A DNA stretch of 64,000 nt from B18-G4 sp032250805 (GTDB taxonomy: Bacteria; Bacteroidota; Bacteroidia; Bacteroidales; B18-G4), in contig JAVVEM010000009.1 in NCBI GenBank assembly GCA_032250805.1, forward strand, positions 1-64,000. Reading direction: 5' to 3'. Below are positions 46,691 through 55,410 of this stretch, one piece after another. Position numbers and translations under genes: made by a program. Position 1 is the stretch's first letter. Each line of letters starts with the position of its first letter. The notes under the pieces were generated by a model. That model was not told the DNA's origin. It worked only from the letters and a program-made list of their open reading frames with translations, and made no database searches.

Positions 46691-47479
46691 CTATTCATTC
46701 CATTTGGGTTTACGCTTTTCAAGGAAAGAGGCCATGCCCTCCTGTCCTTCTTCCGAGGCACGCAATTGAGCGATCAGCTTCGCAGTGTAATCAATAGAAT
46801 CTTCGAAGTTGTATTTGTTAAATAAGTTGTAAATAAGTTCCTTGGTAGCACTCATGGCAGCCGGTCCGCTGCTCATCAGCATCTTACGGGTAAAAACCAG
46901 TTGTTCTTCAAGAGCTTCTTCGTTAGCAAATGTTTTGTTAACCAGTCCGAGTGATTCAGCTTCACTGCCTGTAAAGCGCCTGCCGGTAATCATCAGGTCG
47001 CGGGCCCCCGACTCACCGATTCGCTTACACACATATGGTGAGATGGTTGCCGGAGCAATCCCAAGTTTCACTTCTGAAAAGGCAAATTTAGTATCGTCGA
47101 GGCAATACACCATATCGCAGGCGGCGAGTAAACCATTGGCACCACCAATGGCGGCACCATGCACCACAGCAATGGTTGGTTTTCTGCAGGTATAGATCGC
47201 ATGAAAGCATTTGGCGAGCTTTAATCCGTCCTGGTAGTTTTCATCAAATCCGAAAGTTGCGATTCCCTTCATGTAGTTTAAGTCGGCCCCGGCACAGAAT
47301 GATTTTCCGCGTCCGCGAAGCATCACAAAACGAGCTTCGTCCATTTCGTTTACCATGGTAAATGCTTCAACGATTTCGGCGATCATTTCCGCATTCATGG
47401 CATTATGTACCCTGGGCCTGTTCAGCCAAATAATCCCGGCACCATCACTTATTTCAAATTCAATATTGGTAAAATCCAT
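46691..47479 (-). CDS. Methylglutaconyl-CoA hydratase (enoyl-CoA hydratase family)
   Basis: A 262-residue crotonase-fold enzyme that would hydrate 3-methylglutaconyl-CoA to HMG-CoA. The oxyanion-hole stretch FCAGADLNYMK and AVVHGAAIGGANGLLAACD are conserved. The combination CAGADLNYMK with FSEVKLGIAPATISPYV is characteristic of the methylglutaconyl-CoA hydratase subgroup (LiuC), with the catalytic Glu in SEVKLG. The length is normal. It sits 14 bp downstream of the MCC beta gene and 24 bp upstream of the chimeric carboxyltransferase on the same strand, so it is firmly part of the operon. The next step would be HMG-CoA lyase, encoded at 56.6 kb on the other strand. Confidence 0.88.
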   Translation of the reverse strand: MDFTNIEFEISDGAGIIWLNRPRVHNAMNAEMIAEIVEAFTMVNEMDEARFVMLRGRGKSFCAGADLNYMKGIATFGFDENYQDGLKLAKCFHAIYTCRKPTIAVVHGAAIGGANGLLAACDMVYCLDDTKFAFSEVKLGIAPATISPYVCKRIGESGARDLMITGRRFTGSEAESLGLVNKTFANEEALEEQLVFTRKMLMSSGPAAMSATKELIYNLFNKYNFEDSIDYTAKLIAQLRASEEGQEGMASFLEKRKPKWNE

Positions 47480-47493
47480 ATCTATAAGAGGTT

Positions 47494-49101
47494 TTACATT
47501 CTGAATACACCAAATTTCTGGTCTGGAAAAGGATTGTTGAGCGACATCGAAATGCCCATTCCGATAACCTTACGTGTATCGACCGGATCAAGAATTCCAT
47601 CATCCCACAACCTGGAAGTGCTGTAATATGCTGATCCTTCGATATTATATTTCTTTTCGATGCTGCTGCGCATCTTATCGATCTCTTCCTGGGGCATTTC
47701 CTGCCCTTTTGCAGCATATTGGTCTTTTTTCACTGTTACCAGTACGTTGGCTGCCTGCTGTCCGCCCATCACGGAAATCTTTGCGTTGGGCCACATGAAT
47801 AACAATCGCGGATCATAAGCCCTGCCGGCCATCCCGTAGTTGCCGGCACCAAACGAACCTCCGAAAAGAATCGTAAACTTGGGCACATTGGCATTGGCGA
47901 CGGCGTGAACCATTTTTGCGCCGTCTTTTGCAATTCCGCGATGTTCAAAATCTTTGCCCACGATAAAACCCGTAATATTCTGAAGAAATACCAGAGGGAT
48001 CTTCCGGGATGTACACAATTCGATGAAATGGGTTGCCTTTATGGCTGATTCAGGCATTAATACACCATTGTTGGCAAGAACTCCTACCGGATAGCCCATG
48101 ATGCGGGCAAAGCCTGTAATGATGGTTGGTGCATAATTTTCTTTAAACTCATGGAACCTGCTTCCGTCAACGATCCGTGCGATCACTTCTCTTGAGTCGA
48201 CTGCTTTTTTAAAATCGACGGGAGCAATACCGTACAGTTCTTCAGGATCATAAGCGGGATCTTCAGGAGCGATCACATCCAATACCTGCCTTTTGTTCTC
48301 ATCCATTGATTCGAAGATGTTACGACATATCTGCAGGGCATGGACATCATTTTCGGCCAGGTGGTCGGCAACACCCGATATTCTGGTATGCACTTCACCT
48401 CCACCCAGTTCTTCAGCGGTAACAACTTCTCCTGTTGCGGCCTTCACAAGGGGGGGGCCTCCAAGGAAGATCGTTCCCTGGTTTTTTACAATGATGGTTT
48501 CATCACTCATTGCCGGCACATAAGCGCCACCGGCAGTGCATGATCCCATCACAATGGCGATCTGCGGAACACCCATTGCCGAAAGTCGGGCCTGGTTATA
48601 AAAGAAACGGCCAAAATGGTTTTTGTCGGGAAAAACCGTATCCTGTTCAGGCAGGAAAGCTCCACCTGAGTCAACCATGTATACCGTTGGAAGCCTGTTT
48701 TCCATGGCAATCTCCTGGGCACGCAAATGTTTTCTGATAGTCCACTGCATGTATGTGCCGCCTTTAACGGTAGCGTCGTTGGCAATGATCACTGTTTCGC
48801 GGCCCTGAACCACACCAATACCGGTTACTATGCCGGCTGAGGGGAAGCCATTATCGTACTGATCATAAGCAGCGAGCTGCGACAACTCCAGAAATGGAGT
48901 ATTTGGATCGATCAGCTTATTGATCCGTTCACGGGCCAGTAATTTACCGCGTGCCTTGTGCTTTTTGATGGCATGTTCAGATCCGCCTTTGGTCACTTCT
49001 TTAAGAATACCCTTGTATTTGTCGAGGATTCCGAGAAAGGCTTTTTTGTTTTCCTTAAACTCCTTTGAGTTTATATCAATTTTAGTTTCTAGTTTGAACA
49101 T
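47494..49101 (-). CDS. 3-Methylcrotonyl-CoA carboxylase beta subunit (carboxyltransferase)
   Basis: A 535-residue acyl-CoA carboxyltransferase that passes CO2 from carboxybiotin to 3-methylcrotonyl-CoA. I chose the Met of MFKLETKIDINSKEF; the frame is open 22 residues further, but the standard family N-terminus begins here. Supporting motifs are ARGKLLARERINKLIDPNTPFLEL, MGSCTAGGAYVPAMSDE, FLGGPPLVKAATGE and the MCC-typical YGMAGRAYDPRLLFMWPNA with ISVMGGQQAANVL. It is the first gene of the operon. The alpha partner normally carries biotin carboxylase and biotin carrier; here the only biotin protein nearby is the chimeric 5S-type protein two genes downstream. Confidence 0.93.
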   Translation of the reverse strand: MFKLETKIDINSKEFKENKKAFLGILDKYKGILKEVTKGGSEHAIKKHKARGKLLARERINKLIDPNTPFLELSQLAAYDQYDNGFPSAGIVTGIGVVQGRETVIIANDATVKGGTYMQWTIRKHLRAQEIAMENRLPTVYMVDSGGAFLPEQDTVFPDKNHFGRFFYNQARLSAMGVPQIAIVMGSCTAGGAYVPAMSDETIIVKNQGTIFLGGPPLVKAATGEVVTAEELGGGEVHTRISGVADHLAENDVHALQICRNIFESMDENKRQVLDVIAPEDPAYDPEELYGIAPVDFKKAVDSREVIARIVDGSRFHEFKENYAPTIITGFARIMGYPVGVLANNGVLMPESAIKATHFIELCTSRKIPLVFLQNITGFIVGKDFEHRGIAKDGAKMVHAVANANVPKFTILFGGSFGAGNYGMAGRAYDPRLLFMWPNAKISVMGGQQAANVLVTVKKDQYAAKGQEMPQEEIDKMRSSIEKKYNIEGSAYYSTSRLWDDGILDPVDTRKVIGMGISMSLNNPFPDQKFGVFRM

Positions 49102-49408
49102 CTGAAGACTTTTAATAATGGAAGATGAAATAAACAATTTGGTATTTCCCTGTACAATGAGTTGCAATTATAATTAAAATTTCCATTTTATGAAAATTTA
49201 GTTTTCAGCATATATAAAAGGATGTATCCAGTTTGAAATCAAGTAATTTTATCCATATTGGCGCTCCGCTTCGGTGGACGGGAAGGGGTGGTTAAATTCC
49301 CGGTATGCGAAAATGGATTTTAAGCCGTTCTATAAAATGAAAGCAACTTAAAGGGCAAATATTATAAATTATGATTACTTTTAAAGAAGCTTCAGGATAA
49401 ATCAGGCC
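49102..49408. other. Divergent intergenic region between the leucine operon and the hybrid kinase
   Basis: About 307 bp, AT-rich on the operon side. It must hold promoters for both directions. I searched for TAnnTTTG facing the operon and for -24/-12 elements facing the kinase and find no convincing match. A GC-richer stretch at 49258-49305 has no clear hairpin. Confidence 0.5.
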
Positions 49409-51940
49409 ATGAAAGTGAATATTAAAAACCTTGATCCAAAGGGACATTACCGCATCGAACAGGTATTATCTGTTATACTCTTGCTGGTATTTGTCCTTGT
49501 AACCGTTACGAGCATTTTATCCTTTATTCGCTTAAACAACATCATTCTTTCGGTAAAAAAGGGTGTTCGACCCGAACAGAACCTGATCCTCGCCAAAGAG
49601 ATCTTCTTTTATCTTTCCGAGGCCGAAAACAGTGTTAAATCTTATTCACTGACCAAAAACAACAAGGATATGGTCAGGTTTTATGAGCTTACCGATGTTA
49701 CCGGCAACAGCATGGATGAGCTGAAAGGGCTTTCGGAGGGAGATGATAGCTTTGCGCCCTTAATCGATTCATTGGAGTTATTGGTTTCCAGCAAGTTCGA
49801 CATCCTGGATCAGCTCCTGGTACTGCAGGACGAATATCTGGTCAATCAGGCTATGCATGAAGTGATGAGAAACATCCGCCAGCAGGAGAAGACGCAAGAA
49901 TTGCCTGAAAAGGTATTAGTGGCAGACACCCTTGAGGAGCCACCACCTGTCAGGAAGGATAATTTTTTTTCACGCCTTTTCAGGAAAAAGGACAAAGAAC
50001 CGAAAGTTGTTCAGGATACGACCATGATCGAAAAGGATCAGTCAGGAGTAACCAGGTTTACAGTGGAGGAGATATCCAGGGAGGTTAAAAAAGTCCAGCA
50101 GAAAGCCCTCCAGGATGAAAGGGCCCGAAAGGAAAAGGAACTGGAGTTGTTACACCAGGACAGGTTGGTAATGAACCAGATCCGGGCCGTGATGGCGAAA
50201 CTTGAACTCATGGAGGATGATAAGTTAGAGGCCCACATTTTGTCGGCTGAAAAAGAAGCTGCGAAAGTAAAATCCATTTTCAAAACATACGGTCTGGCTG
50301 CCCTGCTTTCACTAATTCTGGTGGCCATCGTGATCTTCATCTACATAAAAAAGAATAACCAGTACCGGAAGGTCCTCAGGCAGGCCAAAGCCAATGCAGA
50401 AGAACTGGCCAGGCGAAAAGAAAGTTTTCTGGCCAACATGAGTCATGAGATAAAAACCCCCATGAACATCATCTCGGGATACCTCAACCAGGTATTGCAG
50501 GGCAAGGTGGATAACACTCAACGGGACTTGCTTGAAATCGTAAAAAAATCAACCGACCATCTGCTTCAACTGCTCAACAACTTACTTGATCTTTCAAAAA
50601 TACAGTCAGGAAAGTTAGAGATGCTGGAGTCTGAATTCAACCCCCGCGAGATCATCGCCGATATGGAGCAGTGGTTCACCCCGGGCGCGAAAGAAAAACA
50701 ACTTGAACTGATCACATATGCTGATTCAGAACTACCACAGAAAGTAAGTGGAGATCCGGTGAGACTCCGGCAGGTCCTTTTCAACCTGGTAGGCAATGCC
50801 ATAAAATTCACTGAAAAGGGCAGTGTTTCAATACGCATGTTCCCTCTGAAACAAGAAGGAAGTAAAATAACACTAATGATAGAGGTTGCGGATACCGGCA
50901 TTGGGATCTCCATGGAAGACCAAAAGCGGATATTTGAGGAGTTTGAGCAGGCTATTTCAACTCCACCCCGTATACCTGAAGGCACCGGCCTCGGCCTTTC
51001 GATCACCAGGCATTTGGTGGATTTGCTCGGAGGCAGCCTCGAGGTTCTAAGCCAGCCCGGCGAAGGCTCTACGTTCAGGGTAACCATTCCTTACCGTTTG
51101 GTAAAACCAAATTTTTATTCGCCTGAAATGATAAACCATGGGAAAAAGGATATCCAGCAGGGCCTGCGGGTCCTTGTCGTAGACGATGAAGCCTATAACC
51201 GTAAGCTGGTCAGGATGTCGCTGGAAAAATACGGATACAATATAATAGAAGCTGAAAGTGGACAGCAAGCGATTGATATCGTTTCAAAAGAACCTATTGA
51301 TATCATCCTTATGGATCTCAGGATGCCAGGCATGAAAGGGTCTGATGCTGCCAGGTTGATCCGCAGCATGGAAAACCGGGAGAAGAAATCAATCCCCATC
51401 ATAGCCTTCAGTGCCGGCATCACACATGACGAGATGGAGAAATGTTCCAAGAATGGCATCAACGACTTCATTGCAAAGCCATTTGATGAGAAATACCTTC
51501 TCAGTATTATTCTCAGGCAGGTACAAGGAAGACAGGAATATTTCCCCGGGGAGGAACAGGATGAAAAGGATCTGGCAAACCAGACCGGGAAGGCGGGTTA
51601 TGACCTGAGCCCGTTGCGTGTCAGTGCTGCAGGCAATAATGCCTTTTTCAGGGAAATGGTACAAATGTTCGTTACGAATACTGCTTCCGGGTTGGATCTT
51701 ATCGCACAGCACATTCATCAGGGCGAATGGCAGCCGGCTGCTGATATGGCTCATAAGATCAGCGCTCCATGCAGGCACCTGCGGGCAGAAAAACTCTATT
51801 CGCTGCTGAAAGCTATCCAGCATGAGCTCGAAAGCGAAAAAACACCCGTAAACGTAAGCTCACTTATAAAACAAGCAAAAAAGGAATTTGGACGTATCAG
51901 GGATGATATCCGCTCACACCCGGAATTCAATGTAAATTAA
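49409..51940 (+). CDS. Hybrid sensor histidine kinase with receiver and phosphotransfer-like domains
   Basis: An 843-residue multi-domain kinase. A membrane segment (about 18-40) and a second (about 296-317) bracket an extracytoplasmic region that is helical and highly charged, probably coiled-coil. Then come the dimerisation domain with His346 in NMSHEIKTPMN, the ATPase domain (VGNAIKFTEKG, ADTGIGI, GTGLGLSITRH), a receiver with Asp636 in ILMDLRMPG, and a C-terminal Hpt-like helical domain with His782 in MAHKISAPCRHL. A His-Asp-His relay would feed the response regulator encoded 4 bp downstream. The loop SRLFRKKDKEPK in the sensor region is unusually basic for a periplasmic domain. The signal is unknown. 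Confidence 0.9.
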   Translation: MKVNIKNLDPKGHYRIEQVLSVILLLVFVLVTVTSILSFIRLNNIILSVKKGVRPEQNLILAKEIFFYLSEAENSVKSYSLTKNNKDMVRFYELTDVTGNSMDELKGLSEGDDSFAPLIDSLELLVSSKFDILDQLLVLQDEYLVNQAMHEVMRNIRQQEKTQELPEKVLVADTLEEPPPVRKDNFFSRLFRKKDKEPKVVQDTTMIEKDQSGVTRFTVEEISREVKKVQQKALQDERARKEKELELLHQDRLVMNQIRAVMAKLELMEDDKLEAHILSAEKEAAKVKSIFKTYGLAALLSLILVAIVIFIYIKKNNQYRKVLRQAKANAEELARRKESFLANMSHEIKTPMNIISGYLNQVLQGKVDNTQRDLLEIVKKSTDHLLQLLNNLLDLSKIQSGKLEMLESEFNPREIIADMEQWFTPGAKEKQLELITYADSELPQKVSGDPVRLRQVLFNLVGNAIKFTEKGSVSIRMFPLKQEGSKITLMIEVADTGIGISMEDQKRIFEEFEQAISTPPRIPEGTGLGLSITRHLVDLLGGSLEVLSQPGEGSTFRVTIPYRLVKPNFYSPEMINHGKKDIQQGLRVLVVDDEAYNRKLVRMSLEKYGYNIIEAESGQQAIDIVSKEPIDIILMDLRMPGMKGSDAARLIRSMENREKKSIPIIAFSAGITHDEMEKCSKNGINDFIAKPFDEKYLLSIILRQVQGRQEYFPGEEQDEKDLANQTGKAGYDLSPLRVSAAGNNAFFREMVQMFVTNTASGLDLIAQHIHQGEWQPAADMAHKISAPCRHLRAEKLYSLLKAIQHELESEKTPVNVSSLIKQAKKEFGRIRDDIRSHPEFNVN

Positions 51941-51944
51941 AACC

Positions 51945-53288
51945 ATGAAAAAAGAACACCTAAGAATTTTTGTTGTGGAAGATGATGAATGGTATAATAA
52001 GTTATTGGTACATCATCTGAATATGGTCCCCGAATACGAAGTTAAGAGCTTTTTGCGCGGGAAGGACTTGCTGGACAGCCTGTACGAGATGCCGGATGCC
52101 ATAACTTTGGATTATCGTCTGCCCGATATCAAGGGTTCGGAACTGCTGAAAGAGATCCGGAAAAGAAATAAAACGGCGGAAGTGGTAGTGATCTCCGAGC
52201 AGGAAGATGTACAAACTGCTGTGGACCTGCTCAAAGAAGGGGCTTTCGATTACCTGGTGAAGAACGAGGAGATACAAAGCAGGCTGCAAAATGTGATGGG
52301 ACGGATCAGGGACAACCTGGGCCTGAAGCAGCGGATCGAATTTTTGGAGCAAGAGGTGGAAATAAAATATGGCTTTGAAAAGGTCATCATCGGAAAAAGC
52401 CCGGCAATGATAAAGGTCATGGAGATGATGAAAAAAGCAGTTAGCACTGACCTAACCGTTACTATCACCGGTGAGACCGGAACGGGCAAAGAGGTAGCTG
52501 CCAAAGCCATTCATTATAATTCCTCACGCAAGAATAAGCCCTTTGTCCCGGTAAACATGAGTGCGATACCATCAGAACTTTTTGAAAGCGAGTTTTTCGG
52601 GCATGAGAAAGGGGCCTTTACCGGGGCAGTGGCCAGAAGGAAAGGAAAGTTTGAAGAGGCCAAAGGAGGAACATTATTCCTGGACGAGATCACCGAAACG
52701 GATCTGAATTTCCAGCCTAAACTACTCAGGGCTTTGCAGGAAAGAGAGATCAGCAGGATAGGAAGTAACGAACTGGTAAAGATCGATTGCCGGATCATTG
52801 TTGCCAGTAACCGCAGTCTGCAGTATGAAGTTAAGAACGGAAATTTCAGACAGGATCTGTATTACAGGCTTTTGGGCTTGCCCATTGACATGCCGCCCCT
52901 GCGCGACCGGGATAAAGATATCATCCTGCTGGCTTTGCATTTCCTTGAAGAATACTGCCGGGAAAACCAGATGGAACCTAAAAAGATCTCCGAATCAGCC
53001 ATGAACAAGCTGATGCGTTACTCCTGGCCGGGCAATGTCAGGGAATTGAAATCAATCGTCGAACTTGGTGTTGTGATGTCGACAGGAGAGATCATCGAAG
53101 CAACCGATATTATCTTCAGCCATTCCGACCTGATGTTCGAACTGGTTTCGGAAGAAATGACCATGAAAAAATATAACCAAAAGATCCTCGACTTTTATCT
53201 GAATAAATATAACCGCGACATCCCTTCGGTTTCCAAAAAACTGGGTATCAGCCAGGCTACTATCTACCGCATGTTAAAAGAGATCTAG
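51945..53288 (+). CDS. Sigma54-dependent response regulator (NtrC family)
   Basis: A 447-residue activator. The receiver domain has VVEDDE and the acceptor Asp56 in ITLDYRLPD. The AAA+ domain has Walker A GETGTGKE, a canonical sigma54-contact loop GAFTGA, Walker B GTLFLDEI and the arginine-rich PPLRDRDKDI. The C-terminal helix-turn-helix (SVSKKLGISQATIYRMLKEI) is short but complete. It starts 4 bp after the hybrid kinase stop, so the two are one transcriptional unit. A strong sigma54 promoter lies about 100 bp beyond its stop codon, facing the coiled-coil gene. The simplest reading is that this regulator activates the next gene (inferred). Confidence 0.93.
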   Translation: MKKEHLRIFVVEDDEWYNKLLVHHLNMVPEYEVKSFLRGKDLLDSLYEMPDAITLDYRLPDIKGSELLKEIRKRNKTAEVVVISEQEDVQTAVDLLKEGAFDYLVKNEEIQSRLQNVMGRIRDNLGLKQRIEFLEQEVEIKYGFEKVIIGKSPAMIKVMEMMKKAVSTDLTVTITGETGTGKEVAAKAIHYNSSRKNKPFVPVNMSAIPSELFESEFFGHEKGAFTGAVARRKGKFEEAKGGTLFLDEITETDLNFQPKLLRALQEREISRIGSNELVKIDCRIIVASNRSLQYEVKNGNFRQDLYYRLLGLPIDMPPLRDRDKDIILLALHFLEEYCRENQMEPKKISESAMNKLMRYSWPGNVRELKSIVELGVVMSTGEIIEATDIIFSHSDLMFELVSEEMTMKKYNQKILDFYLNKYNRDIPSVSKKLGISQATIYRMLKEI

Positions 53289-53391
53289 ATTTTCTCAAAT
53301 TGATAATATCTCTTTCTTTTTGCGTCTGATTGAGTTTTATTCCAATTCTTATCTACTTGATATATTGATGTTTAAATATATTACCATAGGT

Positions 53392-53407
53392 TGGCACGCC
53401 TTTGGCA
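53392..53407 (+). promoter_or_regulatory. Sigma54 (-24/-12) promoter before the coiled-coil gene
   Basis: TGGCACG, four bases, then TGGCA, with GG at 53393-53394 and GC at 53405-53406: the invariant GG and GC are spaced exactly as in TGGCACG-N4-TTGCA. Transcription would start near 53418, about 95 bp upstream of the ATG at 53514. It lies directly after a sigma54 activator gene. Confidence 0.75.
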
Positions 53408-53513
53408 CTTCATTTTGTGGTTCGATTCGTAAATGTTGTAAAACAGGAAGAATGGTACAAAATAACGAATGAACCATCAACCAAAAAAATAAACAATTTA
53501 AGGAGGACAAACA

Positions 53514-54473
53514 ATGGATTACAATCGAAAGAAAAAGAGCATGCCTGTTGGATTGGCGATTATTTTAATCGTTTTAGTTGCCTTTGTGGGCGGCCTGGCA
53601 TTTTATCTGCAGTATGACAACAACAAACAACTGAAAGCTACTGCCGAACAGAACATGATAGACCAGCAGAACCAGGTTCTGGCAATCTTTAATCAGATCG
53701 AAGCAAATCTGGCCAGTATCCGGGAGCATGAAAGCATGATACAGAATGATTTCTCAGGTCCTGAGCAAAGCGGGAACCTTGCACCGGAAGAACGGATACA
53801 AAATGAAATCAACTTCATTGAGCATCTCATAGCTCAAAACAACAACCTGATCGCCAGCCTGAATAACAAGCTGGATGAAAAAAATGCACGCCTGGAGGGG
53901 TATGAGCAAACCGTCAATGCCCTTAAAACGCGTGTTGGTGAATACCAGAACCAGCTTGACAAGCTCGTGGCCGAAAAAGAAGCCCTCATTGAAGACCTGG
54001 ACAAGACGGTAGTGGAAAGAGATGACCTGGCAGTTCAGGTAAATGTGCTTGGTGAAGATGTAGAAGAGAAAAGCAGCATTATTGAACAACAGAATCAACT
54101 GTTGCTGGAAAAGGATAAGGCATTCCATACAGCCTATTATGCTTTAGGTACATACAAGACCCTTCGCGACAGTTCGGTTTTGCAAAAAGAAGGCGGATTT
54201 CTGGGTATCAACCGGGTAACTACTCTGGCAGAAGCCCCTGATAACAGTCAGTTTGAAGAAATAGACACGCGTCAGATCAGCAGGATACCCATCTATGCCA
54301 AACGTTTTGATATTGTGAATGAACGTGACCCCTCAAGCTATGAAGTGGAATACGCCAATGATCGTGCCGAATGGCTGACCATTACTGATCCTGAAAAATT
54401 CTGGAAACAATCCCGTTACCTGGTAATCGTGGTTCGCGACAATGAGATCGAAGAACTGGCAGAATCCAGGTAA
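53514..54473 (+). CDS. Membrane-anchored coiled-coil protein, probable sigma54 target
   Basis: A 319-residue protein of no family I recognise. A basic N-terminus (NRKKKS) leads into one membrane segment (about 12-33, GLAIILIVLVAFVGGLAFYL). Then comes a long heptad-rich coiled coil (about 34-220, broken near residue 80 by SGPEQSGNLAPEE) and a globular C-terminal domain (about 225-319) with YYALGTYKTLRDSSVLQKEGGFLGINR and a probable beta-rich end (YLVIVVRDNEIEEL). By charge the bulk should face the periplasm. A perfect-spacing -24/-12 promoter precedes it. The sequence AAGGAGG 10 bp before the ATG is a Shine-Dalgarno match, unusual in this phylum, and hints at strong translation. The role is probably stress- or envelope-related (inferred). 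Confidence 0.8.
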   Translation: MDYNRKKKSMPVGLAIILIVLVAFVGGLAFYLQYDNNKQLKATAEQNMIDQQNQVLAIFNQIEANLASIREHESMIQNDFSGPEQSGNLAPEERIQNEINFIEHLIAQNNNLIASLNNKLDEKNARLEGYEQTVNALKTRVGEYQNQLDKLVAEKEALIEDLDKTVVERDDLAVQVNVLGEDVEEKSSIIEQQNQLLLEKDKAFHTAYYALGTYKTLRDSSVLQKEGGFLGINRVTTLAEAPDNSQFEEIDTRQISRIPIYAKRFDIVNERDPSSYEVEYANDRAEWLTITDPEKFWKQSRYLVIVVRDNEIEELAESR

Positions 54474-54490
54474 TCTCTATATATCTCCCT

Positions 54491-54535
54491 GAGGTGGCGG
54501 GTTCATCCCGTCACCTCCTTTCCGGTTTCGCCGGA
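54491..54535. terminator. Two adjacent hairpins after the coiled-coil gene
   Basis: GAGGTG-G-CGGG (54491-54501) pairs with CCCG-T-CACCTC (54507-54517) around a five-base loop, an 11-pair stem with one G-U. Three bases later TCCGG (54521-54525) pairs with CCGGA (54531-54535). There is no T-run, so this may stabilise the 3' end of the message or regulate the following lipoprotein gene rather than terminate. Confidence 0.5.
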
Positions 54536-54585
54536 CAAAATATTCTTTCAGTAAGAAATAATCATTAAATAAAAATATAACAATT

Positions 54586-55161
54586 ATGAAGACATTAAAA
54601 ATATTGATCCTTGCCCTGATGGCCGGATCGACACTGTTGATTACCTCATGTAATAAAGACGAAAACGAGCCCACTTCCAATATAAAAGTCAAGATGACCG
54701 ACTTCAATGATGGGAAGTCATTGAATAATACCGATAGCCTCGACCTTTTTTCAGAAGTGAATGTTCACATTGAATCCGTGGCCATACATTACGGCGACAC
54801 CAACGGTAATATCGTATGGATGGACCTGCCCACCAATTCAGGCATGTACAACCTGCTTGAACTGGATAATACCATGGTGATTATTGCCACCGGCGGCGAA
54901 TTGCCGGTTGGATATATAGGCCAGATGAGGCTGGTGCTTGGAAATGACAACTATGTAGTAATCGATTCTGTTGCTCATGACCTGCAAACGCCCAGTGCCC
55001 AGCAGTCTGGATTGAAGCTCAACCTCAATTTCACGGCAGAAGCCGGATCGACCTATGAGATCGTGTTGAACTTTGATGTTGATGAATCTATCGTGTTGCA
55101 GGGCAATGGGGGATTTTTACTAAAACCCATGCTGAGGGTGGAAAGCATCATCGCAATTTAA
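54586..55161 (+). CDS. DUF4382-like lipoprotein
   Basis: A 191-residue exported lipoprotein. The signal ends in a lipobox (LLITSC), so the mature N-terminal Cys is lipidated. The mature part matches the pattern I know for DUF4382: an opening beta-strand IKVKMTDF, a segment VNVHIESVAIHYGD, then VWMDLPTNSGMYNLLEL, PVGYIGQMRLVLG and a C-terminal VLNFDVDESIVLQG. The fold is probably a beta-sandwich of unknown function. It lies 112 bp downstream of the coiled-coil gene, with hairpins between them, and may be part of the sigma54 transcript or a separate gene. It is followed by a terminator-like hairpin at 55230. Confidence 0.7.
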   Translation: MKTLKILILALMAGSTLLITSCNKDENEPTSNIKVKMTDFNDGKSLNNTDSLDLFSEVNVHIESVAIHYGDTNGNIVWMDLPTNSGMYNLLELDNTMVIIATGGELPVGYIGQMRLVLGNDNYVVIDSVAHDLQTPSAQQSGLKLNLNFTAEAGSTYEIVLNFDVDESIVLQGNGGFLLKPMLRVESIIAI

Positions 55162-55229
55162 CGGAAGAAAGGTATATAAAAATGTGTCCTGACGAATAGA
55201 TTGAACAGGGCATACATTTAGGCAATCAA

Positions 55230-55256
55230 TAAGGGCGCTCACTTCGGGCGCCCTTA
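55230..55256 (+). terminator. Hairpin terminator after the DUF4382 gene
   Basis: TAAGGGCGC (55230-55238) pairs perfectly with GCGCCCTTA (55248-55256) around a nine-base loop. The following CTTATTATA is T/A-rich without a long T-run. It separates the signalling module from the lyase genes. The remaining 150 bp to the next start codon hold a 7-bp inverted repeat (AATACCT 55319-55325, AGGTATT 55354-55360) and no clear promoter. Confidence 0.65.
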
Positions 55257-55410
55257 CTTATTATATCCCGCTTGTTGCGCTTTGATTTTAAAATAATTTT
55301 ATTATTTTAGCATGGGAAAATACCTGTCATGAATTTGCCGTCTGCCATGGTTTAGGTATTCCTCATTTTTTAGTGAGAATGATTTCAAATTATAAATTAA
55401 ATGATAACAT

